Positions 11,212-20,454 of a stretch of 64,000 nt of DNA are shown here, in pieces; positions within the stretch are counted from its first letter, which is position 1; each line of letters opens with the position of its first letter. The translations under genes were made by a program, and so were the position numbers. This DNA is from Acanthamoeba lenticulata (Eukaryota; Discosea; Longamoebia; Acanthamoebidae). The notes beneath the pieces are model-generated. The model was given only the letters and a program-made list of their open reading frames with translations. It did not search any database and was not told the origin of the DNA. Location: contig NAVB01000270.1 of assembly GCA_002179805.1 (NCBI GenBank), forward strand, positions 23,440 to 87,439, read 5' to 3'.

Positions 11212-12945
11212 CTACTGGAGGTGGGCCTCCTCAAACTCGGCGAGGAAGGCGACGAGGGCGTCGACGGCCGGCTCGGGGAGGGCGTTGTAGAGGGACGCGC
11301 GCATGCCGCCCACCGTGCGGTAGCCCTTGAGGTTGAGCAGGCCGCGGGCCTCGGCCTCGCGCACGAGCCGCGCCTCGAGCTCCGTGTCCCACTCCTCCTT
11401 GTCCTTGTTCTTCTCCTTCTTGTCCTCCTCCTCGTCCGTTCCGCTGCGCCGCCGCCGCACGCGGAAGTCGACGTTCATGCGCGAGCGGAAGGGCGCCGCC
11501 ACGGGCGCCCGGTAGAGCTGGCTCTGGTCGAGGAAGGCGTAGAGCTTCTCGCTCTTGCGCTCGTTCCGCCGGCCCACCTCCTCGAGCCCGCCCTCCCTCA
11601 GCTGCACGACGATGACGAGCATGACGAGGACGACAATAAAGACGACGAGCATGACGACGTGAGTGGCGGTGAGGATGAAGAAGATGTCGACATCAAGGTG
11701 AAGAAGAGGGGCGGTGCGTACGAGCCAGTCGAAGCAGAGGCCGGCCATGTAGATGGCGTAGACGGGCGGCGTGTTGAGGCACGACTCGCTCTCGATCATC
11801 TTCTTCCAGTCGAGCACGCTCGGGAGGGCGTTCTTCCAGTTCCGCCCGCCGGCGCGGTCCTTGACGTCGAGCATGTCGTCCCGCACGAGCCCGATCGTCA
11901 GCCCCGCGATGCCCACGTTCTTCTGCGCCCCGCCTGGCGTGCGTGTAGTGGCCACTGGCATGTCAGTCATTGCACGCGCGCGTGTGTGCGTGCGCGTGCG
12001 CGCGTGTGTGCGGTGGACCGACCGTAGATGACGGCAAAGGGCGAGACGTCGAACGGCCGCGAGAAAAAGTTGGACGACATGTCGGCCACGATCGGCACGT
12101 CGACGCGGTTCTCCGCGCGCCCAAAGTAGTCCGCCGGGAACTCGACTCCTGCGCGCCGCACGACACACAGCATGAGCCCACCGCACGACACACGCGCACG
12201 ACACACACACACACGCGCGTGTGCGGACCGTGGACAGTCTCGTTGTCGCAGTAGTGGAAGTAGGCCGCGTCGGGGCTGGTGCGCCACGTGTGGCGGTCGG
12301 GGACGGTCGTGTAGCCCGAGGCGGCGGCGTCGGCCACGACGTTGACGACGTCGCAGTACTTGCGGGCCTCCGAGGCGGCCTTGGCCGACCAGTTGCCGGT
12401 GACCAGGTAGTCGGCCGAGGTCTTGTCGCCCAGCAGGTTGAGCGGCACCGACGCGAACATGCCCATCCCGCCGCCCTGCGTGAACATCACCCGGTAGCGG
12501 TCGCTCAAGTTCCTGTTTGTTGTACATCAAGTTGTTGATGTTGTTGTTGATGATGAAGAAGAAGAAGGAGATGAGTGTTGCGACAGAAGCGTGGGAAGAG
12601 GGGGAGTGTTCGTACAGAAGTTGGCGAAGATCTTTCTCGGTCTGGTGCAGGATGGAGATAAAGTCCTTCCCGCGGTGGGACATCTCCATCACGCTCATGC
12701 CTGTCCCGCGCCTGCCCTCCTTGCGCGTGAGTGTGCAACATAGTTTGTGAACGTGCAAATGATCTTTAAAATCCTCGGGGGATTGATCTGCGGATAAGGC
12801 CACAGCGATCTGGCCACGGTGGAGTGACAGAGTACCAGTTAAGCGTCTCCCGCGCAGCCTGCTCGAGCACAGAGGTGGGCAAGGTGGCAGGGCCCGCACT
12901 GAAGTTGTAAGTGCGCGACCTCCTTCGCTCCTCTTTCGTGGCCAT
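11212..12945 (-). CDS. PSAT1: phosphoserine aminotransferase
   Basis: PLP enzyme converting 3-phosphohydroxypyruvate and glutamate to phosphoserine and 2-oxoglutarate, the second step of serine synthesis (cytosolic). Exons 12836-12945, 12616-12711, 12229-12512, 12023-12148, 11722-11933 and 11212-11601 give 405 residues. Signatures: NFSAGPATLP at the N-terminus, GTGMSVMEMSHRGKDF, 'VMFTQGGGMGMF', 'VADMSSNFFSRP' and GGAQKNVG, whose Lys (about 210) is the PLP lysine. The C-terminal domain has 'GLLNLKGYRTVGGMRASLYN'. A charged insertion RRRRSGTDEEEDKKEKNKDK (about 320-340) is not typical of the family. The 120-nt intron 11602-11721 is in frame and stop-free (see findings). Confidence 0.96.
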
Positions 12946-13204
12946 CTTTCGTTTTCTTTTATCACTTTAAAACCGAATAAAATATTTATCAATTCGGATA
13001 TCTAAAATTTTTGTTGTGTTGCATTTCTCAACCATTTTTCATCTCCTTATCTCTTGAAAGTGCCCTGGCTTTGAGAGGTGTTGGTATCAACAGGGTGTTT
13101 ATTTCATGTCCCTTCTCCATATGGAGAGGGCGGCAAGGAGGCTATCTCCTTGTTGAAGAGACTGAATAAGAAATGAGGAGTAGGTAGCAGGGCAGATATC
13201 TGCT

Positions 13205-14518
13205 CTACTGGCAGGCGAGCGAGCTGAGGGTGACGCTGGGCACAGCGGCGGGGCTCGAACCGGCCACCTGGACGATGATGCCGGAGCCCTGGCTGGCGCC
13301 GGCCTGGAGCGCGCCGTAGTTAAAGGCCACGTTGAAGGCGTTGCTCGAGCCCTGGCGGTTGAGCTCCCAGAACTGGCTGATGCTGGCGCCGGACTGGAGG
13401 CCAAAGGTGAACACGCCGCCGTTGATGGCGCGCTGGCCCTTGTTCTGGAGCGAGATGTCAAAGATCTGGAACGTGTTGCCGTTGTCGGTCCACACGCCGC
13501 CCGAGGCGGCCGAGCGGGCGACGATGCTCACGCTGGCGCTGCAGCCGTTGGCCGAGCTGGGCTGAGGGGTGGCGACGATGGTCGGGTTGGCCGAGGGCGA
13601 GGCCGAGGGCGCGGCAGGCGAAGCGCTCGGGCTGGCCGGGGCGGCCGAGGGCGAGGGCGCGGCGGTGGATGAGCCAGAGCAAGTGGTAGAGGTGATGGTC
13701 ACAGCGGGCGCGGCGATGTTGCCGGCCGAGACGGGCGAGCGGACGATGTAGCCAGCGCCGAGGGTGGCGCCGACCTGGAGCGGACCCCACGAGGTGGGCA
13801 CGTTGAAGGCGTTGCTGTTGGCCGACTGGCGCTCGACGTTCCAGAACTGGTAGATCTCCTGGTTGGCGTTGAGGGCGACGTTGAACTGGATGCCGGTGGC
13901 GGGCTGGTTGCCGTTGTTGGTGAAGACGAGGTCGTAGATCTGGAACTTGAAGTCACCCGTGGTCCACGAGCCGTCCTGGCTCGTGCGCGTGGTCTGGGCC
14001 ACCTTCACGCTGCAGCTGGCGGGAGCCGAGCTGGGCTGAGGGGTGGAGACGACGGTCGACGGCGAGGGCGACGGCGCAGCGGGCGAGGCGCTCGGGCTGG
14101 CCGGGGCGGCAGAGGCCGAAGGCGAGGGAGCGGCAGGCGAAGCCGAGGCGGCGGCACCGCAGTTGATGGCAGAGACGGCGATGGTAGCTTGCGAGGCAGA
14201 CTGCCAGATGTAGCCGAACTGGTGGGCCTGGCCGGCCGGAATGCCGCCATTCTGGAGGCGGTAGTCGGGCAGGGCGAAGACGCCGTTGGACTTGTTGGTC
14301 AGCTCCCAGAGTTGGTTGATGGTGGCGCCGGTGATGGTGAGTTCGAGCGACTTGACGGCCTCCGAGCCGGCCGTGATGGCGACATTCCACTGGGACAGGT
14401 TCTTGCCGTCCTGCTGCCAGGCGCTGCCGAGGGTCTGCTTGATGTTGACGCTGCAATCGGCAAAGGCCGAAACGCAGAAGAAGGCCGCAAAGATGGCCAA
14501 AAGAGCGAGGTACTTCAT
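13205..14518 (-). CDS. secreted triple CBM49-like lectin, candidate cyst-wall protein (Luke type)
   Basis: An intronless gene for 437 residues. It has a signal peptide (about 1-20, hydrophobic core LALLAIFAAFFCVSAFA), then three homologous beta-sandwich modules (about 22-118, 168-275 and 330-436). Each module begins with a Cys (DCSVNIKQT, SCSVKVAQT, GCSASVSIV), ends near a second Cys, and carries the repeated W/Q-F-W-E/V core (NQLWELTN, YQFWNVER, SQFWELNR). Two Ser/Pro/Ala linkers (SPSASPAAPS-type) separate them. This is the CBM49 layout of the Acanthamoeba 'Luke' cellulose-binding cyst-wall lectins (family knowledge); no catalytic domain is present. An upstream TATA box and strong codon uniformity suit a highly, stage-specifically expressed gene (inference). 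Confidence 0.87.
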   Translation of the reverse strand: MKYLALLAIFAAFFCVSAFADCSVNIKQTLGSAWQQDGKNLSQWNVAITAGSEAVKSLELTITGATINQLWELTNKSNGVFALPDYRLQNGGIPAGQAHQFGYIWQSASQATIAVSAINCGAAASASPAAPSPSASAAPASPSASPAAPSPSPSTVVSTPQPSSAPASCSVKVAQTTRTSQDGSWTTGDFKFQIYDLVFTNNGNQPATGIQFNVALNANQEIYQFWNVERQSANSNAFNVPTSWGPLQVGATLGAGYIVRSPVSAGNIAAPAVTITSTTCSGSSTAAPSPSAAPASPSASPAAPSASPSANPTIVATPQPSSANGCSASVSIVARSAASGGVWTDNGNTFQIFDISLQNKGQRAINGGVFTFGLQSGASISQFWELNRQGSSNAFNVAFNYGALQAGASQGSGIIVQVAGSSPAAVPSVTLSSLACQ

Positions 14519-14961
14519 GTTCTTGATCTCTTGTTGTGATCGAGCTTGTTCTGTTGGTTAGCTTGCGTAGAGCGCGTTTGTTGTTACTTTACAGCCCACC
14601 CCAGCCGCCTTTTATATCAGCTCTGATGCTCCAGTGGTGTATGACTTGGACATTACAGCGGGAGAGCCCTCCTGGAAGACTCATAGAAAAAGCCCAGTCT
14701 TGGAACATACGGCTGTGGTGTCAAGAGGAGGTCAAAAAACCCCACCAGCACAGATTGCCATTAGGCTTCCAACTATCTGAAATCTCTATGAGTTCTCCCA
14801 CAGCGCAACAACTACACCGGACGCCGGTTCGAGACCCAGTGGCGCTTGCTGGCTTGAACTTCCTCTACTCGCGAGGTCAACCACTTCTTTCCCCAATGCA
14901 CATCCCATCTTGAGTTCCATTTTCAATTTGCTTTATGGCACTTGTCGTTTACATGTACGGT
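14519..14961. promoter_or_regulatory. lectin upstream region, abutting the 3' end of TF paralogue 3
   Basis: 443 bp with no supported gene. The lectin promoter occupies the left part (TATA at 14609-14616). The right part must contain the 3' flank of the minus-strand TF gene ending at 14962, so the lectin promoter and that gene's terminator adjoin. Nothing else is recognised. Confidence 0.5.
14609..14616 (-). promoter_or_regulatory. TATA box of the CBM49-like lectin gene
   Basis: TATAAAAG on the minus strand, 91 bp upstream of the lectin ATG (14518) and flanked by GC-rich sequence, which makes it stand out. It is a perfect match to the eukaryotic TATA consensus at a plausible distance for a short leader. 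Confidence 0.65.
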
Positions 14962-17654
14962 TCATAGCGAAGGCCACGACTCGCTCGGAAAGGACGAGTC
15001 CAGCAGCCACGCCGTCATGGCGTTGGTGGCGGTGGCTTCGTGTTGAGTGTTGTTCTGGTTATTATTGTGGTTGTTGATGCGCCCGGTGGCCATCGAGGCG
15101 TGGTGGAACATTGCGTGGTCCGCTGGGCCCACGTGCATCACCTGCTGCTGCTGCTGTTGTGGCACGAGCCCGGTGTAGTGCTGTTGTTGTGGCGGCAGAG
15201 GGCCACCTCCACCTCCACCTCCACTTCCACCACCAAGTTGGTGATGATGCTGTTGAGAATAAAAGTGAGGATGATACTGCTGTTGTTGCTGATGCTGCTG
15301 CTGTTGCGGTTGCTGTTGATGATGATGATGGTGCTGTTGCTGGTACTGTTGCTGTGGTGGTGGTGGTGGTGGTGGCTGGTGGAGATGGCCGCCAAGCCCG
15401 TAGGGCATCTGGAGCGCGTGCTGGTGGTAATAGTGGCGAGCGTGGGGCTGCTGCTGGTGGCCGCTGGGCTCCAGCATGGCGGCCGCGGCCGCGGCGGCTG
15501 CGGCTGGTGGCGGCATCGGCTCGGGCGGGAGGAGCAGCGCGGGCTGGTGGCGGTAGGACGACGACAACGACGGCGGTGGCTCGATGGCGCGAACGAGGCT
15601 GAGCTGCGTCTGCGCCTGCGGCTGCGGTGATGGCTGCGGTTGCGGCGAGGTGGTGGTCGCCGTGTCGACGGTGACGATGCCGACGGCTGAAGGCGGGAGC
15701 CACTGGTCGAGCACTTCGGTCTCGGTCAGGTGGCCCTCTTCCCAGTCGGTGATGCACAGCAGCGAATACCGCATCTGGTGCCACGCGAGATGACGTCAGC
15801 ACCCGCATTAAGCCTTCTTCAAGACGAGAAAGAGCGAAAGCGAAAGCGAAAAGAATGAAAACGAAAGCGGAGCAAGCACCTTGCCCGCCTCGTCGCACAT
15901 GAACTGGTGGTTCTGCTTGACGCGAAGCAGGCCGTTGCGGGTCCGCAGCAGCGAGTGGTATCGGTACACCTCCGTGACGGCGTAGGGCGGCCTGCTGTTG
16001 CCGATGTGGAGCGCCTGCTTGTAGTGCTGCAGGTTGACCACGTACGTGAACTGGTAGGGCGACCCGAGCAGTTCCTCCTGCGCCACCGCAACCACAACCA
16101 CATCAACAACAACATGAGCACATGCACGTGCGTGTGGCGCGCGCGTGTGTGCGGTGCACGCGTGTGAGCATGCATACCTGCGGGCGGTGGGTGAGGCTGC
16201 AGAAGGACGAGTTGACGTAGATCAGGACCGGCGGATTGTCCGTGAACCCGCCCGGGTGCGGCAGCTCGAACGCGCATACAGGATAACTGTTGCCCTCCTC
16301 TCGCCAGCCAATAAACGACACGACACGACACACACAATCGTGGAGGAGGGAACGGAGGAGAACCTGAAGTTGACGATGGCCGACGAGCGGATCTCGTAGG
16401 GGCGGAGAAAGGGCATCCGGCGCCGGATCTCGCTCTCCAGGCCGCAGATGGCGATATCGCCTCCTGACGGTGTTGTCGGTCGCGCTGGGCCGGACGACGA
16501 CGACGAGGTCGACATCGCTGACGATGACGAAGACGATGAAACGGGCGAGGGTGTGGACGACATGGAAGCCGGCGATGACGAGCATGACGAGGAAGTGAGC
16601 GGCGTTACGGCGACCAACTGCGCCGGCGGGATCGAGGAAGCGGACGTCATCCCGCCCCCATTGACGGCGGCGGCGGCGGCGGCGGCGTCGTGGTCCAGCC
16701 GCCGCCGCTTGTGGTGCTCAAACTCGAGGTTGTCGCCGCGCTGCTGGGCGAGGAGGTCGCGCAGCTCGACCACCATCTGCTTCGAGCGGCGGTGGGCCTC
16801 CTTGCGCTTGGTCAGCTTGTCCCCGAACTGGGCCAGCGTCGCGCGCAGCTGCCGAATCTCGGCGGCCTGCAGCTCCACGACCTGGTTCATCAACTCCAGC
16901 TGCGCGTTGGCATTTTGGGCGGTCGTCGAGGTCGCGGTCGTGGTCGTCGTGCTCGTGGAACTCGCGGCGGTGGAACTGGTGCTCGACGCGCTGCTGGCCG
17001 AGGTCGACGTCGACGTTGGCACCGGCGTTGGCGTTGACGTTGGCTGTGGTTGGTGGCGGACGGGCCCAGCGAGGTGGTGATGAACCAGAAAGGGCGCCGG
17101 CGGGAAGCCGGGCTGGGGCCCCGCCGAGCTAGCTTGGGTGGCTAATAGCGAGGGCAGCGGCGCGGACCCGACGGCGGCCTTGAGGTTGGCCGCCCCGGCG
17201 GTGGCGGGGGCAGCGGACGGCGGGAGCGGGAGCTTGGCCTTGGCAGTGGACGGGGCCTCGCCTCGCGGGACCACCGTGATCACCGGCGGGCAGTCGCGCA
17301 GGGCACGGCGCCCGCGCTTGCGCGGAGGAGGGTCGGCGCACAGGTGGGCTCGCCCAGTGCGCACGCACCGCCCACAGGGCCGGCTCCTGGCCAGGCACAA
17401 AAGAAAATAAAAAGATTAAAATACGGAATATTGGCAAGGAAATCTGATGGGGGCGCATTTTGATGCCTGCAACAGTTCTCTGTGTAGCCGCAACAGAAGG
17501 GGAAAGATATGCCGCAAGATCTCAAGAGGGGAGGGGGGGCGCCGTACGGATCACAAGCGGTATGAGCCTTTCTACAGAAGTTGCAGGCCGGCACGGGCGT
17601 AGGAGATATTGGAGCACTCAGGCCGCCGGCATGGACCGCCATGGAGGCCTCCAT
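14962..17654 (-). CDS. Zn2Cys6-PAS transcription factor, paralogue 3
   Basis: 750 residues from exons 17548-17654, 16361-17386, 16178-16286, 15880-16077 and 14962-15774. The zinc cluster (about residues 24-52) reads ACNFCRKAHTACDP on exon 1, then SRPCGRCVRTGRAHLC, followed by a basic KRGRR stretch. A coiled coil follows (about 170-225), then the PAS-like domain including 'PPVLIYVNSSFCSLTHRPQ', 'EELLGSPYQFTYVVNLQ' and 'VYRYHSLLRTRNGLLRV', and then 'DWEEGHLTETEVLDQW'. The tail is rich in His and Gln and ends SESWPSL. The start could also be the ATG at 17642, or one further upstream in the same frame (17759). An intron inside the PAS start (after VNFR) is not present in paralogue 5. Confidence 0.82.
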
Positions 17655-17883
17655 GGAGGCAAATGGGCAACAAGTTGGCAGGGTCCAGGTATCGTTGGCG
17701 AACGTTGTTTTGTTCCAACCGCACACCCGACCACTGCGGTAGTCCTGGAGTGACGCCAACGTTGGCGCGCTCTTATCTATTCTCCTGGCGGAGATTTTGT
17801 CGAGTTTTCAAGCCTGTCTCGCCTAGGTTACTGTCCTAGAAACGACATTTTCCCTTTCTCTCGATCACAGTGCAACAATCCAA

Positions 17884-18507
17884 TCATGTGGCGCAGATCA
17901 TAGCTCGCCGGCGACCGGCCTGCTCCTGCGAATCGACCACGAGAGGCAACCAGACGTCGAACTGTTCGTCAGCTCGCAGATTGCCCTCGACCCACGTCAG
18001 CGGGCACAGGATGGCGTGCTTGACCTGTTTGCGTTGAGCACGTGCTTCACTGTCAGCTCGTTGGCTTGTGTGCTGGCGGAGGAGAAACGAGACGTACGTT
18101 GCCCTCGGCGTCGAAGAAGAACTGTGTGTTGTCCTCGGTCCGCAGCAGGCGTCCGCTGCGGCATCGGATGAGGCAGTTGATATGGTACACGGGGCTCACC
18201 GTCATCGGCGTCCTGCGCAGATAAGAAGATGACGACGATGAGGATGAGGATGGCTGGGAAGGGAGGAGGTGGAGGGGGTGAGGTGTACTTGTTGGTGAGG
18301 TGAGCGACCATCTGCATCCGCGACTTGGCGCCCGTCACGCGCACTTTGGTGATGGGGGCGCCGAGCAGCTCGTCTTGGGAGAACTCCGTTAGACGGACGA
18401 AGGCGGCGTTCACGTAGACGATCGTGGGCGACCGCGTGCTCCGCAGCGGGCCGAACGTGCACGCCATCACAGGGTACCTGCAAGGAGAAAGAGATTGTGT
18501 CAATCCG

Positions 18508-18579
<72 letters not shown>

Positions 18580-19902
18580 ACGTACTCCCAATCGGGGATG
18601 GCAAAGGTGGCGGGCAGCTGGTAGGTGGCCACGAAGGGGATCAGCCGCCGGGCCTCGGACGCCGGCGAGACACCGTCCAGCAGCAGGCTCAAGCAGGACG
18701 GGGAGGACGACGAGGACAAAGACGACGAGGTCGACGTAGACGTCGCTGGGTGCGCGATCAGCTTCTGCTTCTTTCGCTGGTTCCAGCGTCTGGTGTCCAG
18801 TTCCATGACGCCGTCTTCCTGAAGATGCGAGTACTCATCGTCGTTGTCTTCATCGTCGACCCCTGCGAGGCCGTGAGCGTGGTCATGGCGCCCGCCGCCG
18901 CAGCAAGGCTCGCGAGCCAGGAGATGGGCCACCCTGCGGTCGGCCTCGTTCTGCTGGGACTGGAGGACGCGCAGCTCGTCGTGTAGCTGCTGGTTTAGCC
19001 GCTTTAGGCCTTGGACCTCGCCCATGAGCGTCTCTACGACTTGCTCCAGCCGCTGGACGGTTTGTTCGTTGCCATTGTTATTGTTGTGGCGGCCATTACT
19101 GCTGATGCTGCCACCCTCGTCCCGTGGACCCTCTTCTCGAGGAGGAGGATTTGGCGAAGGTTGTGGCGGCCGAGTAGCGGGGGGTGGAGGGGGTGGAAAA
19201 GATGGGGCTTGGGATAGGTAGGGAGGATAGGCGTGGTGGGGTGTAGGAGGTTGGAATGGATGTTGTAGTAGTGGATTATGTTGGAGATGTGGTGGATTAT
19301 GGGCGAGGTCCGCCGTGTAGAGGAGAGGATGTGGTGCATGAAAGGGACTCGGAGGATAGGGTTGGTGCCCAGGATCACCGTAGGCGGGCCACGAGGAAGA
19401 TAAGGGGACAGAAGCCGCAGCAGAAAGAGAGGGCGAAGGAGAAGGGACGGAAGGAGGAGGGGGTGGCGACGACGAAGCGGGCGACAGCGTGAAGGACAAG
19501 TTCGGGGCGTCTCCCTCCAGGTTAGGACGCAGGGAAGGCGACTCAGAATTGGAAGAAGTGGAAGTGGAGGTCGTTGAGGTCGTGGAGGTGGGGCCATTCG
19601 ATGCGAGAAGGACGGCTGGAGTCGCTGTAGGCAGGGGGTTGGGACGGCGACCACGCTTCCGAGGCACGGTGTCGGAACAAAGATGGGCGCGCCCCGTGCG
19701 GACACAGCGCCTGCATGGTCTCGACCTTGGAAAAGGAGGGAGAGCGTGTCAACATGAAGAACCAGCAAAACGCCCACGCGTTGGGCAGTGAAAAGAAAGA
19801 GAGAAGAAGAACGAAGATGACGCACGGGTCACAAGCCGAGTGGGCGTCGCGACAGCAATTGCACGCGCGTACTCGCAGCATGACACAATGTTGGAGACAC
19901 AA
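17884..19902 (-). CDS. Zn2Cys6-PAS transcription factor, paralogue 4 (short C-terminus)
   Basis: 553 residues from exons 19826-19902, 18586-19725, 18289-18477, 18098-18212 and 17884-18024. The cluster (about residues 14-42) is ACNCCRDAHSACDP, then SRPCRRCVRTGRAHLC, then PRKRGRRP. A Ser/Pro/His-rich region and a coiled coil ('VQRLEQVVETLMGEVQGL') precede the PAS-like domain ('SPTIVYVNAAFVRLTEFS', 'EDNTQFFFDAEGN'). Unlike its relatives it stops about 30 residues after the last conserved block ('EGNLRADEQFDVWLPLV') and has no long Ser- or Gln-rich tail. It also lacks the intron others have after the FCxLT block. Intron 2 carries a GCGT microsatellite. Alternative start at 19881. Head to head with paralogue 5. 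Confidence 0.8.
18507..18579. repeat. (GTGC)n microsatellite in an intron of TF paralogue 4
   Basis: About 18 uninterrupted GTGC/GCGT units (73 bp), running almost up to the GTACGT donor of intron 2 on the minus strand. Translated, it gives misleading Arg-Ala-Cys-Val or Thr-His-Ala-Arg repeats on either strand. Confidence 0.95.
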
Positions 19903-20454
19903 GGAGGAGAAAAGAAGCCGTTAAGATAGGGGCGTGGTGATAGTTGTGGTCTCTCCGCTCAAACTGAAGCCGGAGGAAGGAAACGCGAGTTTCCCCGCGG
20001 CAGCGCGTTCCGCGCAATAGCCCGTGGCCATCAATAATCGTGGGCCTACGGGATTGCGTCCACCAGAAAGCCGACAAGACAACCCACAAGCAGGACTGAT
20101 AACCCCAGCTCTCCTTTCCTCTTTAGGCTCTTTCTCTCGCTCATTCTCGAGTCAAGGAGGAACTCGCCCCCATGCATAAGTCTGTTTCAGACCTGTAGAA
20201 GCTTTATTCCCCGATCAGATGGGGCAAAGCAAACAGCATCTTTTTTACACCAAGTTTTTCACCTGTTGAACATTCATGCTTGTTGCTGCCGGCCAAGGCC
20301 ACGGGAGCAGGCAACAGTTCAGCAGCAGTTTATCTGCAGAGTTCTATTTTGGCCGAGAAGCCGTAGCAACCGGCCGGAGAGAGAAAAATCGGGTGGGGAC
20401 GTGCGGGTGGCAGTTGCCCGCCACGCAAGCCCCTTGTTGTAAACTCGCTCTGGC
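19903..20454. promoter_or_regulatory. divergent intergenic region between TF paralogues 4 and 5
   Basis: 552 bp between the start codons of two divergent Zn2Cys6-PAS genes, the same arrangement as 8036-8583. No supported gene and no RNA gene seen. Both promoters should lie here. Confidence 0.4.

Noticed and set aside
13458..14456. Minus-strand Arg/His/Gln/Pro-rich frames within the lectin gene
   Set aside because: They are off-frame readings of GC-rich lectin codons; the lectin frame has a signal peptide and three aligned modules.
15040..15630. Plus-strand Leu/Val/Trp-rich frames
   Set aside because: Antisense of the Gln/His-rich tail of TF paralogue 3; the repeats of CAG/CAC read as CTG/GTG.
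18424..18986. Open frames reading Arg-Ala-Cys-Val or Thr-His-Ala-Arg repeats
   Set aside because: They are translations of the GTGC microsatellite inside an intron of TF paralogue 4, with no start context or family resemblance.
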